Origin: an uncultured Prevotella sp.
GTDB lineage: Bacteria > Bacteroidota > Bacteroidia > Bacteroidales > Bacteroidaceae
Reading direction: 5' to 3'
NCBI GenBank assembly: GCA_900544825.1
Contig: UQWP01000028.1
Location: 1-41,530, forward strand
DNA length: 41,530 nucleotides
Part shown: positions 17,237 to 24,492 of the stretch, piece after piece
Position numbering within the stretch: position 1 is the stretch's first letter
Layout of the letters: every line of letters starts with the position of its first letter
Translations under genes and position numbers: made by a program
The notes under the pieces: generated by a model
Database searches by the model: none
Told to the model about the DNA's origin: nothing
What the model saw: the letters and a program-made list of their open reading frames with translations, nothing else

Positions 17237-17258
17237 GCCCCCGGAGACAGGGGCTTAT
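17233..17258 (+). other. Hairpin at the murC stop codon
   Basis: A perfect 9-bp stem, ataagcccc (17233-17241) with ggggcttat (17250-17258), closes an 8-base loop. The murC TAA is inside the left arm. No U-tract follows, so it is not a standard terminator; it could attenuate transcription into ftsQ-ftsA-ftsZ or mark an RNA processing site. Confidence 0.6.
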
Positions 17259-17280
17259 CCAAACAAGAAGAAAGTAATCA

Positions 17281-18075
17281 ATGCATATCAATTGGCAGAA
17301 AACCCTACTCATCACCCTGGATGTTGCACTGGCAACCTATCTGGGATTTGCTTTCACCAAGTTTAACCAACCTGATGAAAAGGGAATGCTATGCACCAAG
17401 GTGAACATCAACATCGAGGATGAGATGACCAACGGCTTTCTGAATGCAAAGGAAATCAAGAAGAGACTGGAGATTAAAAAGCTCTATCCCCTGGAGAAAC
17501 CGCTGAGCAACGTGAACGCCAGGAAGATAGAGGAAACCTTAAAGACCAGTCCCTTCGTGAAGACCGCAGAATGCTACAAGACGCAAGACGGACTGGTGGA
17601 TATCTACCTCACCCAGCGTATGCCAATTGTGAGAATCAAGAGCATCAACAACGAGGACTACTATATAGATGATCATTATCAGGTAATGCCCAACACCAAC
17701 TATACGAGCGATATCATCATCGCCACAGGCAATATCAACAAATGGTTTGCCCAGAAATACATATCGCTGGTAAGCAAGGCCCTGATGAAGAACAATCTTT
17801 GGAGAAATCAGATAGAGCAGATCAACGTACTGCCCGACAGGGGCATTGAACTGGTGCCACGAGTAGGAAACCACATTATATATATAGGTAACCTGCCGGA
17901 AAGCAATATCATCAGCAAAAGAGAGCAAGATGTAGAAGACTTCATCAACAGGAAGATGGACCGTCTGGAAAAGTTCTACAAATATGGTCTCTCTCAAGCT
18001 GGCTGGAACAAATACTCATACATCAATATTGAGTTTGACAACCAGATAATTTGCACAAAGCATCATAACAGCTAA
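17281..18075 (+). CDS. ftsQ: Cell division protein FtsQ/DivIB-like
   Basis: A 264-residue bitopic protein with a very short cytoplasmic start, one membrane segment at about residues 8-24, and a periplasmic region. The region around 40-120 has the POTRA pattern typical of FtsQ, with NVNARKIEETLKTSPFVKTA matching the helix-strand unit. Sequence conservation in FtsQ is low, so the call depends also on position between murC and ftsA. FtsQ bridges early and late division proteins and binds FtsL/FtsB. The gap to ftsA is 39 bp. Confidence 0.88.
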   Translation: MHINWQKTLLITLDVALATYLGFAFTKFNQPDEKGMLCTKVNINIEDEMTNGFLNAKEIKKRLEIKKLYPLEKPLSNVNARKIEETLKTSPFVKTAECYKTQDGLVDIYLTQRMPIVRIKSINNEDYYIDDHYQVMPNTNYTSDIIIATGNINKWFAQKYISLVSKALMKNNLWRNQIEQINVLPDRGIELVPRVGNHIIYIGNLPESNIISKREQDVEDFINRKMDRLEKFYKYGLSQAGWNKYSYINIEFDNQIICTKHHNS

Positions 18076-18114
18076 TTTTATAATTGAAACAGAAAAAGAT
18101 AATATATAAAGACT

Positions 18115-19569
18115 ATGCCAAAGGAATTTATTGTAGCTATCGAGCTTGGCTCATCTAAGATGACAGGTATAGCTGGTCAGAAGAATTTAGACGGCAGCAT
18201 CACCGTGCTGGCTACCGTCGAGGAGAACTCGTCTTCTTGTATCAGAAAGGGTGTTATCTATAACATCGACAAAACATGCCAGTGCCTCACTAGCATCATC
18301 AAGAAGTTGAAGAACTTCCTCAAACAAGATATTACCCAGGTTTACGTGGGTGTAGGAGGCAGATCTATCAGAAGCCTCAAGAACGTCATCGTGAAAGATC
18401 TGCCAGGCGCATCTATCATCTCGCAGGATATGATTAATGAGCTGATGGACATCAACCGCAACATGACTTATCCTGATCAAGAAATTCTTGACGCTGCAAC
18501 ACAGGAATACAAGATAGACAACCAGTACCAGATTGACCCTGTAGGCATACAGTGCAGCCATCTGGAGGGTATCTTCCTGAATATTCTTTGGCGCAAGAAC
18601 TTCTACAATAATATCAATACCTGCTTCGAGAATGCAAATATCTCGATTGCAGAGATGTATCTCGCACCATTGGCTATGGCTGACAGCGTATTGACCGACT
18701 CTGAGAAGAGAGCCGGATGTATGCTCGTTGACCTGGGTGCTGATACCACTACCGTATCCGTTTACTACAAGGGTATCCTGCGCCATCTCTCTGTCATCCC
18801 ATTGGGTGGTAACAACATCACCAAGGACCTGACTTGTCTCCAGCTGGAGGAAGCTGATGCTGAAAAAATGAAGCTGAAATATGCAAAGGCTTACACCGAT
18901 ATCAGCAATATCGACCCAACACTCAACTACTCTGTTGATAAGGACAGAACCATAGAGAGCAAGAAGTTTATCGAGATTGTAGAGGCTCGCGTAGAGGAAA
19001 TCGTAGAAAACGCCTGGTTCCAGGTACCTGTAGAATTCTCTGACAAGCTGATGGGAGGTATCATCCTCACCGGCGGTGGAAGCAATATGCCTGAAATCGA
19101 CAAGGTATTCAAGACTCATACCCATATCGACAAGGTACGCATCGCAAAGTTTGTTACCCAAACAGTCAACTCAAAGGATCCTAAGATTACCAATCATACA
19201 GGTATGATGAATACCGTATTGGGACTCTTGGCTAAGGGCGACATGAACTGCGCAGGTAGCGAATTCAACAACGATCTCTTCGACAACCTCGACAACCGTC
19301 CTACAACAGGAACAGGTGCAGAGGCTCACAAGGCTCCTCGCAACCCGAACGAAACCGTAGGTACCGGCGTAGTATTGACTGCAGCAGAAAAGCAGAAGGC
19401 TGAAGAAGAGGCTCGCCGCAAGAGAGAACAGGAAGAGGAAGAGGCAAGACTCCTGGCAGAAAAGGAAGCCGAAGAAGAAGCAAAACGCAGAAAAGAGAAC
19501 AGCCTCGTTCACAAGTTCATGAGAGGATTCAAGAAGTTTGTGAAGGATACCATCTCTGAGGAAGAATAA
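18115..19569 (+). CDS. ftsA: Cell division protein FtsA
   Basis: A 484-residue actin-like ATPase that tethers FtsZ filaments to the membrane. The phosphate 1 motif (AIELGSSKMTG) is at the start, phosphate 2 (LVDLGADTTTVSVY) is near residues 203-216 and ILTGGGSNMPE is the adenosine block near 320. It is longer than E. coli FtsA. The additional C-terminal part includes a strongly charged Glu/Arg/Lys helix of about 45 residues and then an amphipathic end (VHKFMRGFKKFVKDTI) that is likely the membrane anchor. The charged stretch would act as a long spacer between the actin-like body and the membrane. Confidence 0.95.
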   Translation: MPKEFIVAIELGSSKMTGIAGQKNLDGSITVLATVEENSSSCIRKGVIYNIDKTCQCLTSIIKKLKNFLKQDITQVYVGVGGRSIRSLKNVIVKDLPGASIISQDMINELMDINRNMTYPDQEILDAATQEYKIDNQYQIDPVGIQCSHLEGIFLNILWRKNFYNNINTCFENANISIAEMYLAPLAMADSVLTDSEKRAGCMLVDLGADTTTVSVYYKGILRHLSVIPLGGNNITKDLTCLQLEEADAEKMKLKYAKAYTDISNIDPTLNYSVDKDRTIESKKFIEIVEARVEEIVENAWFQVPVEFSDKLMGGIILTGGGSNMPEIDKVFKTHTHIDKVRIAKFVTQTVNSKDPKITNHTGMMNTVLGLLAKGDMNCAGSEFNNDLFDNLDNRPTTGTGAEAHKAPRNPNETVGTGVVLTAAEKQKAEEEARRKREQEEEEARLLAEKEAEEEAKRRKENSLVHKFMRGFKKFVKDTISEEE

Positions 19570-19596
19570 TATAATCATATTTTAGAATAGACTATT

Positions 19597-20934
19597 ATGC
19601 TAGATAACACAAATACTCCACATATTCTGGACTTTGGAGAGCCAGAAAAGGAAAACAGCATCATCAAGGTGATTGGTGTAGGTGGTGGCGGTGGTAACGC
19701 TGTCAACCACATGTACCGTGAAGGCATCCACGACGTAAGCTTCGTATTGTGTAACACTGATAATCAGGCACTCAACGATTCTCCTGTACCTGTACATCTG
19801 CAGTTGGGTAAGGAAGGTCTGGGAGCCGGTAACAAGCCTGCCAAGGCTCGCCAGGCTGCCGAGGAAACCCTGGAAGAAATCAAGCACATGCTGAACGACG
19901 GCACCAAGATGGCTTTCATCACTGCCGGAATGGGTGGTGGTACCGGTACTGGTGCTGCGCCTGTCATCGCAAGAGTGAGCAAGGAACTCGGAATCCTTAC
20001 CGTTGGTATCGTAACCATTCCTTTCCGCTTCGAAGGTCCTAAGAAGATTGACCAGGCACTGGATGGTGTTGAAGAGATGTCTAAGCACGTAGATGCCCTG
20101 CTGGTTATCAACAACGAGCGTCTCCGCCAGATCTATCCAGACCTTGCTGTACTCGATGCCTTCGGAAAAGCAGACGACACTTTGAGCGTTGCCGCAAAGA
20201 GTATCGCTGAGATCATCACCGTTCACGGACTCATCAACCTTGACTTCAACGACGTGAAGACCGTATTGAAGGACGGTGGCGTTGCCATTATGAGTACAGG
20301 TTACGGTGAGGGCGAAGGTCGTGTCAAGAAGGCGATCGAGGATGCATTGAATTCACCATTGCTCAACGACAACGATGTATTCAACTCCAAGAAGATCTTG
20401 CTGAGCATTGCTTTCGCCAGCGAGAAGAAGGACAATCCTGGTTTGACCATGGATGAGATGAACGATGTAAACGACTTCATGGAGAAGTTCGGAGACGACT
20501 TCGAGCTGAAGTGGGGACTCGCCATCGACCCAGAGCTGGGCAGCCGTGTCAAGGTTACCGTATTGGCAACAGGTTTCGGTCTCGAAGACGTAGAGGGAAT
20601 GAACCGCCACATGAAGAAGCATACAGAAGAGGAAGCTCGTCGTATCGCAGAAGAGGAAGAGACAAGGGCAGAACGTCAGAACAGACGCGAGCGCTACTAT
20701 GGCTCAGATGGCAACTCTACCCAGTATAAGCGTCATCCACACATCTTCCTGTTCCGTCCTGAGGATCTCGACAATGAGGACGTAATCCTTCAGGTAGAGA
20801 ATACCCCTACCTTCAAGCGTACCCGTCAGACTCTCGAAGACATCCGCAATCTGGCTTCTGGCAATGCAGAAACAGAGGAGGCTAAGAAGAAAGACGATAA
20901 CGACACAGTACAGGGAGTCATCAGCTTCGCCTAA
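19597..20934 (+). CDS. ftsZ: Cell division GTPase FtsZ
   Basis: A 445-residue tubulin homologue that forms the Z-ring. The N-terminal VGGGGGNAVNHMY block and the GTP-binding signature GGGTGTGAAP near residues 112-121 are intact, and the T7 loop NLDFNDVKT is present. After a charged linker the tail has NTPTFKR near 400, which resembles the FtsA-binding C-terminal peptide of other FtsZ proteins (usually D-x-P-x-F-L-R). Here about 35 further residues follow it, so the peptide is not at the extreme end. It is the last gene of the cluster and convergent with recO. Confidence 0.97.
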   Translation: MLDNTNTPHILDFGEPEKENSIIKVIGVGGGGGNAVNHMYREGIHDVSFVLCNTDNQALNDSPVPVHLQLGKEGLGAGNKPAKARQAAEETLEEIKHMLNDGTKMAFITAGMGGGTGTGAAPVIARVSKELGILTVGIVTIPFRFEGPKKIDQALDGVEEMSKHVDALLVINNERLRQIYPDLAVLDAFGKADDTLSVAAKSIAEIITVHGLINLDFNDVKTVLKDGGVAIMSTGYGEGEGRVKKAIEDALNSPLLNDNDVFNSKKILLSIAFASEKKDNPGLTMDEMNDVNDFMEKFGDDFELKWGLAIDPELGSRVKVTVLATGFGLEDVEGMNRHMKKHTEEEARRIAEEEETRAERQNRRERYYGSDGNSTQYKRHPHIFLFRPEDLDNEDVILQVENTPTFKRTRQTLEDIRNLASGNAETEEAKKKDDNDTVQGVISFA

Positions 20935-20950
20935 ACTATCAGGCAAAGCT

Positions 20951-21002
20951 GTTGTTCCAAGGAAAACCGTTCATCTAGAGAAACGTTTCTCAAGCGAACA
21001 AC
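20951..21002. terminator. Possible bidirectional hairpin between ftsZ and recO
   Basis: gttgttc (20951-20957) pairs with gaacaac (20996-21002), and inside lies the perfect 14-bp palindrome gagaaacgtttctc (20978-20991), which overlaps the recO stop codon. The convergent genes make this the natural place for a shared 3' end, but there is no T-tract in either direction. Confidence 0.35.
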
Positions 21003-21715
21003 TCCTGTAAAACAGAAAAACTTTTCAGTTCCGGGAATCCCGGAACATGAATCCTGTAATATTGCAATATCACCTCTACACAGCGGTTTCGATCAAATCG
21101 GGACATTGTGTAGAGGTGCATTGTTTCATAGCTCAGGCGTAGCAGCCCCAACATACGCAAAGAATCCTCTTTATTTAAATAATGTACGTGTGTAGGCACG
21201 AAGGATACAAAGCGGCCTTCCTCCAAGTCGAAGAAATCGCCATGCGCACCACTCTCAAGGTTAGGCGAAAATCCGAGAAAGAAGGTTAGCCGAACCATAA
21301 AGACTATATGGAAATTGGCATAATTCCCTTGTGCATGGTCGAGCCACGCCACACTCTCCTCTATGAAGGAAAACAAAGGAACATTCACCTGCTCATTACG
21401 GGTAGCCTGCCCCAAAAGCTCAGCCAGAAACATAGACATCGCCAACTTGTAAGGCGAAAAGGGAAGATCCACAAAGGGAAGAGCAATGGATACATCCTTC
21501 AACCGCTGCAGGTTAGCCTTCGGACGATGATCGAACTCCAGGTTGAGAATCATCAGGGGCTGAAACAGCTGACGCTTCATCTTCGCCTTAGAAGACTTGG
21601 GAATTTTGACCATAAAAGAGACTCTGCCCAACTTTTCGGTGAAGAAATCCACGATAAGTTGTGCATCCCCATACTTAATGGTTTGCAGTACGATAGCTCT
21701 AGTTTTTACTTCCAT
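20990..21715 (-). CDS. recO: DNA repair protein RecO
   Basis: RecO works with RecR to load RecA at gaps coated with single-strand binding protein. The protein opens with the OB-fold pattern KTRAIVLQTIKYGDAQLIV, typical of RecO, and continues into an all-helical C-terminal part. I place the start at 21713-21715, giving 241 residues. A longer frame back to 21745 would add ten residues (MPCFLIIIDK) with no family support. No cysteine cluster for zinc is seen, unlike some RecO proteins. The gene converges on ftsZ. Confidence 0.88.
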   Translation of the reverse strand: MEVKTRAIVLQTIKYGDAQLIVDFFTEKLGRVSFMVKIPKSSKAKMKRQLFQPLMILNLEFDHRPKANLQRLKDVSIALPFVDLPFSPYKLAMSMFLAELLGQATRNEQVNVPLFSFIEESVAWLDHAQGNYANFHIVFMVRLTFFLGFSPNLESGAHGDFFDLEEGRFVSFVPTHVHYLNKEDSLRMLGLLRLSYETMHLYTMSRFDRNRCVEVILQYYRIHVPGFPELKSFSVLQELFA

Positions 21716-21789
21716 TTTGTCTATAATTATTAAAAAACAGGGCAAAATTACAAAAAAGCAAGCATTTAGCGAAAATTTTCACGGAAAAA

Positions 21790-21821
21790 TTTGCAAGATT
21801 CAAATAAAAGTAGTAACTTTG
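21790..21821 (+). promoter_or_regulatory. Promoter for tRNA-Glu and probably rpsT
   Basis: TTTG (21790-21793), 20 bp, then TAACTTTG (21814-21821): a perfect match to the Bacteroidota housekeeping consensus. The tRNA begins 19 bp after the -7 box. No second promoter or terminator is seen before rpsT. Confidence 0.8.
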
Positions 21822-21839
21822 CACCCGCAAATAAGCAAT

Positions 21840-21911
21840 GGTCCCTTCGTCTATCGGTTAGGACGAGAGATTTTCATTCTCTAAAGAGCAGTTCGACTCT
21901 GCTAGGGACTA
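21840..21911 (+). tRNA. tRNA-Glu (anticodon UUC)
   Basis: A 72-nt cloverleaf. The acceptor arm is GGTCCCT with AGGGACT, including a G1-U72 wobble, and the discriminator base is A (21911). The anticodon stem AGAGA/TCTCT holds the loop TTTTCAT, whose anticodon TTC reads Glu codons. The T arm is AGCAG-TTCGACT-CTGCT. The CCA end is not encoded. It lies directly between the promoter at 21790 and rpsT. Confidence 0.95.
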
Positions 21912-21948
21912 CAAACATTAATAAAGAATATAAAAATAAAACATAGAG

Positions 21949-22203
21949 ATGGCAAATCACAAATCATCAGTAAAGAGAATCCGTCAGGACAAGAAGAAGG
22001 CTTTGCATAACAAGTACTATGCAAAGACTATGCGCAATGCCGTTCGCAAGTTGCGCAACATGACTGACAAGGAGGAGGCTGCAAAGCTCTATCCTACAGT
22101 ACAGAAGCTTTTGGACAAGTTGGCTAAGATCAACGTTATTCACGAGAACAAGGCTGCTAACTTGAAGTCTGGTCTTACACAGCACATCGCTAAGTTGGCC
22201 TAA
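21949..22203 (+). CDS. rpsT: Small ribosomal subunit protein bS20
   Basis: An 84-residue, very basic protein with the bS20 start MANHKSSVKRIRQ and an all-helical composition. It binds 16S rRNA in the body of the 30S subunit. It begins 37 bp after tRNA-Glu; no promoter or terminator is seen between them, so the two may be co-transcribed. A good terminator follows (22231-22276). Confidence 0.96.
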   Translation: MANHKSSVKRIRQDKKKALHNKYYAKTMRNAVRKLRNMTDKEEAAKLYPTVQKLLDKLAKINVIHENKAANLKSGLTQHIAKLA

Positions 22204-22230
22204 CTTCCAAGTCAAAGCAAAAGAGATAAA

Positions 22231-22276
22231 TAAGGCTGCTATCCTTCATTGAGGGGTTGCAGCCTTACTCTTTTTA
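22231..22276 (+). terminator. Rho-independent terminator after rpsT
   Basis: A 9-bp perfect stem, taaggctgc (22231-22239) with gcagcctta (22259-22267), is followed by ctcttttta. It ends the tRNA-Glu/rpsT unit before the gyrB promoter. Confidence 0.8.
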
Positions 22277-22371
22277 TACCCCTTCGACCTTCAACACATC
22301 AACACCTTACTTTTTTCTCCTTTTTCGCTAATTTTCACAAAGAAAACTAGCTGTTTCTCAGCTTTTTTTTG

Positions 22372-22379
22372 TATCTTTG
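22372..22379 (+). promoter_or_regulatory. -7 box of the gyrB promoter
   Basis: TATCTTTG matches TAnnTTTG. Transcription would start near 22386, after an upstream in-frame ATG at 22377, which favours the later ATG at 22404 as the gyrB start. No good TTTG at -33. Confidence 0.6.
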
Positions 22380-22403
22380 CACGGAAATAAGACAATTCTA
22401 AAA

Positions 22404-24374
22404 ATGGCAGAAAATCAAAACACCGCAAATAATTACTCAGCGAGCAACATCCAGGTTCTTGAAGGCTTGGAAGCTGTTCGCAAACGTCCGGCAATGTACA
22501 TTGGAGACATTTCCGAAAAGGGTCTTCACCACTTGGTAAACGAGACCGTTGATAACTCTATCGACGAGGCGATGGCTGGTTACTGTACCGACATCGAAGT
22601 TACCATCAATGAGGATAACTCTATCACTGTAGAAGACAATGGTCGTGGTATCCCTGTGGATATGCACGAGAAGCTTCATAAATCAGCCCTCGAAGTCGTA
22701 ATGACCGTGCTCCACGCCGGAGGTAAGTTCGACAAGGGCTCATACAAGGTTTCCGGAGGTTTGCATGGTGTGGGTGTAAGTTGTGTAAACGCACTTTCTA
22801 CTCACATGTTGTCACAGGTCTTCCGCGGCGGCAAGATCTACCAGCAGGAATACGAGAAGGGTAAGCCTCTCTATCCGGTGAAGGTGGTAGGCGAGACCAA
22901 CAAGCGCGGTACACGCCAGCAGTTCTGGCCAGACCCAACTATCTTTACTCACACGGTTTATAAGTGGGACATCATCGCCAACCGTATGCGCGAGTTGGCA
23001 TTCCTCAATGCAGGTATCAAGATTACCTTGAGAGATCTGCGCCCAGACGAGGAAGGAAAGACCAAGGAGCAGGTTTTCCATGCAAAGGACGGTTTGAAGG
23101 AATTCGTTCGCTACGTGGATCGCCATCGCACCCACCTCTTCGATGACGTCATCTACCTGAAGACAGAGAAGCAGGGTATTCCTATCGAGATTGCCGTGAT
23201 GTACAACACTGATTACTCAGAGAACATCCACTCATACGTCAACAACATCAACACCATCGAGGGTGGTACCCACCTGACCGGTTTCCGTATGGCGTTGACC
23301 CGTACCTTGAAGGCTTACGCAGAAGCTGATCCAACCATCTCCAAGCAGATTGAAAAGGCAAAGGTAGAGATTGCACCAGAAGACTTCCGCGAGGGTCTTA
23401 CTGCCGTTATCTCCATCAAGGTAGCTGAGCCACAGTTTGAGGGACAGACCAAGACCAAGCTCGGAAACAGCGAGGTACAGGGTGCCGTTCAGCAGGCTGT
23501 AAACGAAGCTTTGTCTGATTACCTGGAGGAACATCCAGACGAGGCTAAGCGCATCTGCGAAAAGGTTGTCCTGGCTGCTACAGCCCGCATCGCTGCCCGC
23601 AAGGCACGTGAGAGCGTACAGCGCAAGAACTTCATGACAGGTGGCGGTCTTCCTGGCAAGCTTGCCGATTGCTCAATGAAGGATCCTAAGGAATGCGAGA
23701 TCTTCCTCGTCGAGGGTGATTCCGCTGGTGGTTCTGCCAAGCAGGGACGCGACCGTTTCCGCCAGGCTATCCTCCCATTGCGTGGTAAGATTCTGAACGT
23801 AGAGAAGGTTCAGTGGCATAAGGTATTCGAGGCTGAGTCTGTCATGAACATCATCCAGAGTATCGGAGTTCGCTTCGGTGTAGATGGTGAGGACAGCAAG
23901 GAAGCCAACACAGACAAGCTGCGTTACGACAAGATTATCATCATGACCGATGCCGACGTCGATGGTTCTCACATCGACACACTGATCATGACATTGTTCT
24001 ATCGCTTCATGCCTAAAGTTATCGAGGAAGGTCACTTGTACATCGCTACCCCACCTCTCTACAAGTGTACTTATCGCAGCAAGGTAAGCGAATATTGCTA
24101 TACAGAACAGCAGCGCCAGGCTTTCATCGACAAGTATGGCGAGGGCACAGAAGATAAGAATATCCACACCCAGCGATACAAAGGTTTGGGTGAGATGAAT
24201 CCAGAGCAGCTTTGGGAAACCACTATGGACCCAGCAACACGCTTGCTCAAGCAGGTTACCATCGAGAATGCGGCTCAGGCAGACGAGATCTTCTCTATGC
24301 TGATGGGCGACGATGTGGAGCCACGCCGAGAGTTCATCGAGCAGAACGCTACATACGCCAATATCGACGCATAA
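22404..24374 (+). CDS. gyrB: DNA gyrase subunit B
   Basis: A 656-residue type IIA topoisomerase subunit, the usual length for Bacteroidota GyrB. The GHKL ATPase domain has VDNSIDEA, DNGRGIPVD and GGLHGVGVS; the TOPRIM domain has EGDSAGGSAKQGRDR and DADVDGSHI. With GyrA it introduces negative supercoils using ATP. I chose ATG at 22404 (MAENQNTAN). The frame extends to an ATG at 22377, but that codon overlaps the predicted -7 box and would not be in the mRNA. A strong terminator follows. Confidence 0.96.
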   Translation: MAENQNTANNYSASNIQVLEGLEAVRKRPAMYIGDISEKGLHHLVNETVDNSIDEAMAGYCTDIEVTINEDNSITVEDNGRGIPVDMHEKLHKSALEVVMTVLHAGGKFDKGSYKVSGGLHGVGVSCVNALSTHMLSQVFRGGKIYQQEYEKGKPLYPVKVVGETNKRGTRQQFWPDPTIFTHTVYKWDIIANRMRELAFLNAGIKITLRDLRPDEEGKTKEQVFHAKDGLKEFVRYVDRHRTHLFDDVIYLKTEKQGIPIEIAVMYNTDYSENIHSYVNNINTIEGGTHLTGFRMALTRTLKAYAEADPTISKQIEKAKVEIAPEDFREGLTAVISIKVAEPQFEGQTKTKLGNSEVQGAVQQAVNEALSDYLEEHPDEAKRICEKVVLAATARIAARKARESVQRKNFMTGGGLPGKLADCSMKDPKECEIFLVEGDSAGGSAKQGRDRFRQAILPLRGKILNVEKVQWHKVFEAESVMNIIQSIGVRFGVDGEDSKEANTDKLRYDKIIIMTDADVDGSHIDTLIMTLFYRFMPKVIEEGHLYIATPPLYKCTYRSKVSEYCYTEQQRQAFIDKYGEGTEDKNIHTQRYKGLGEMNPEQLWETTMDPATRLLKQVTIENAAQADEIFSMLMGDDVEPRREFIEQNATYANIDA

Positions 24375-24391
24375 AGCGAACACCATATATT

Positions 24392-24426
24392 GGGGGCAGA
24401 CTCAGCAGGAGTCTTCCCCCTTTTTT
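24392..24426 (+). terminator. Terminator after gyrB
   Basis: gggggcagact (24392-24402) pairs with agtcttccccc (24410-24420) with one mismatch and a 7-base loop, then six T. A textbook intrinsic terminator. Confidence 0.88.
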
Positions 24427-24492
24427 AGGTTGCCGCCTTCAAAGAGCAACAACCCCGACATCATGTTTTTTACAACTAACAAAACTAAATTT

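Noticed and set aside
22377..22403. Upstream ATG for gyrB
   Set aside because: The codon overlaps the predicted -7 box, so it should not be transcribed; the ATG at 22404 fits better.
24313..24492. N-terminal extension of the GH95 protein
   Set aside because: It overlaps the end of gyrB and the gyrB terminator and has no family support; the signal peptide begins at 24493.
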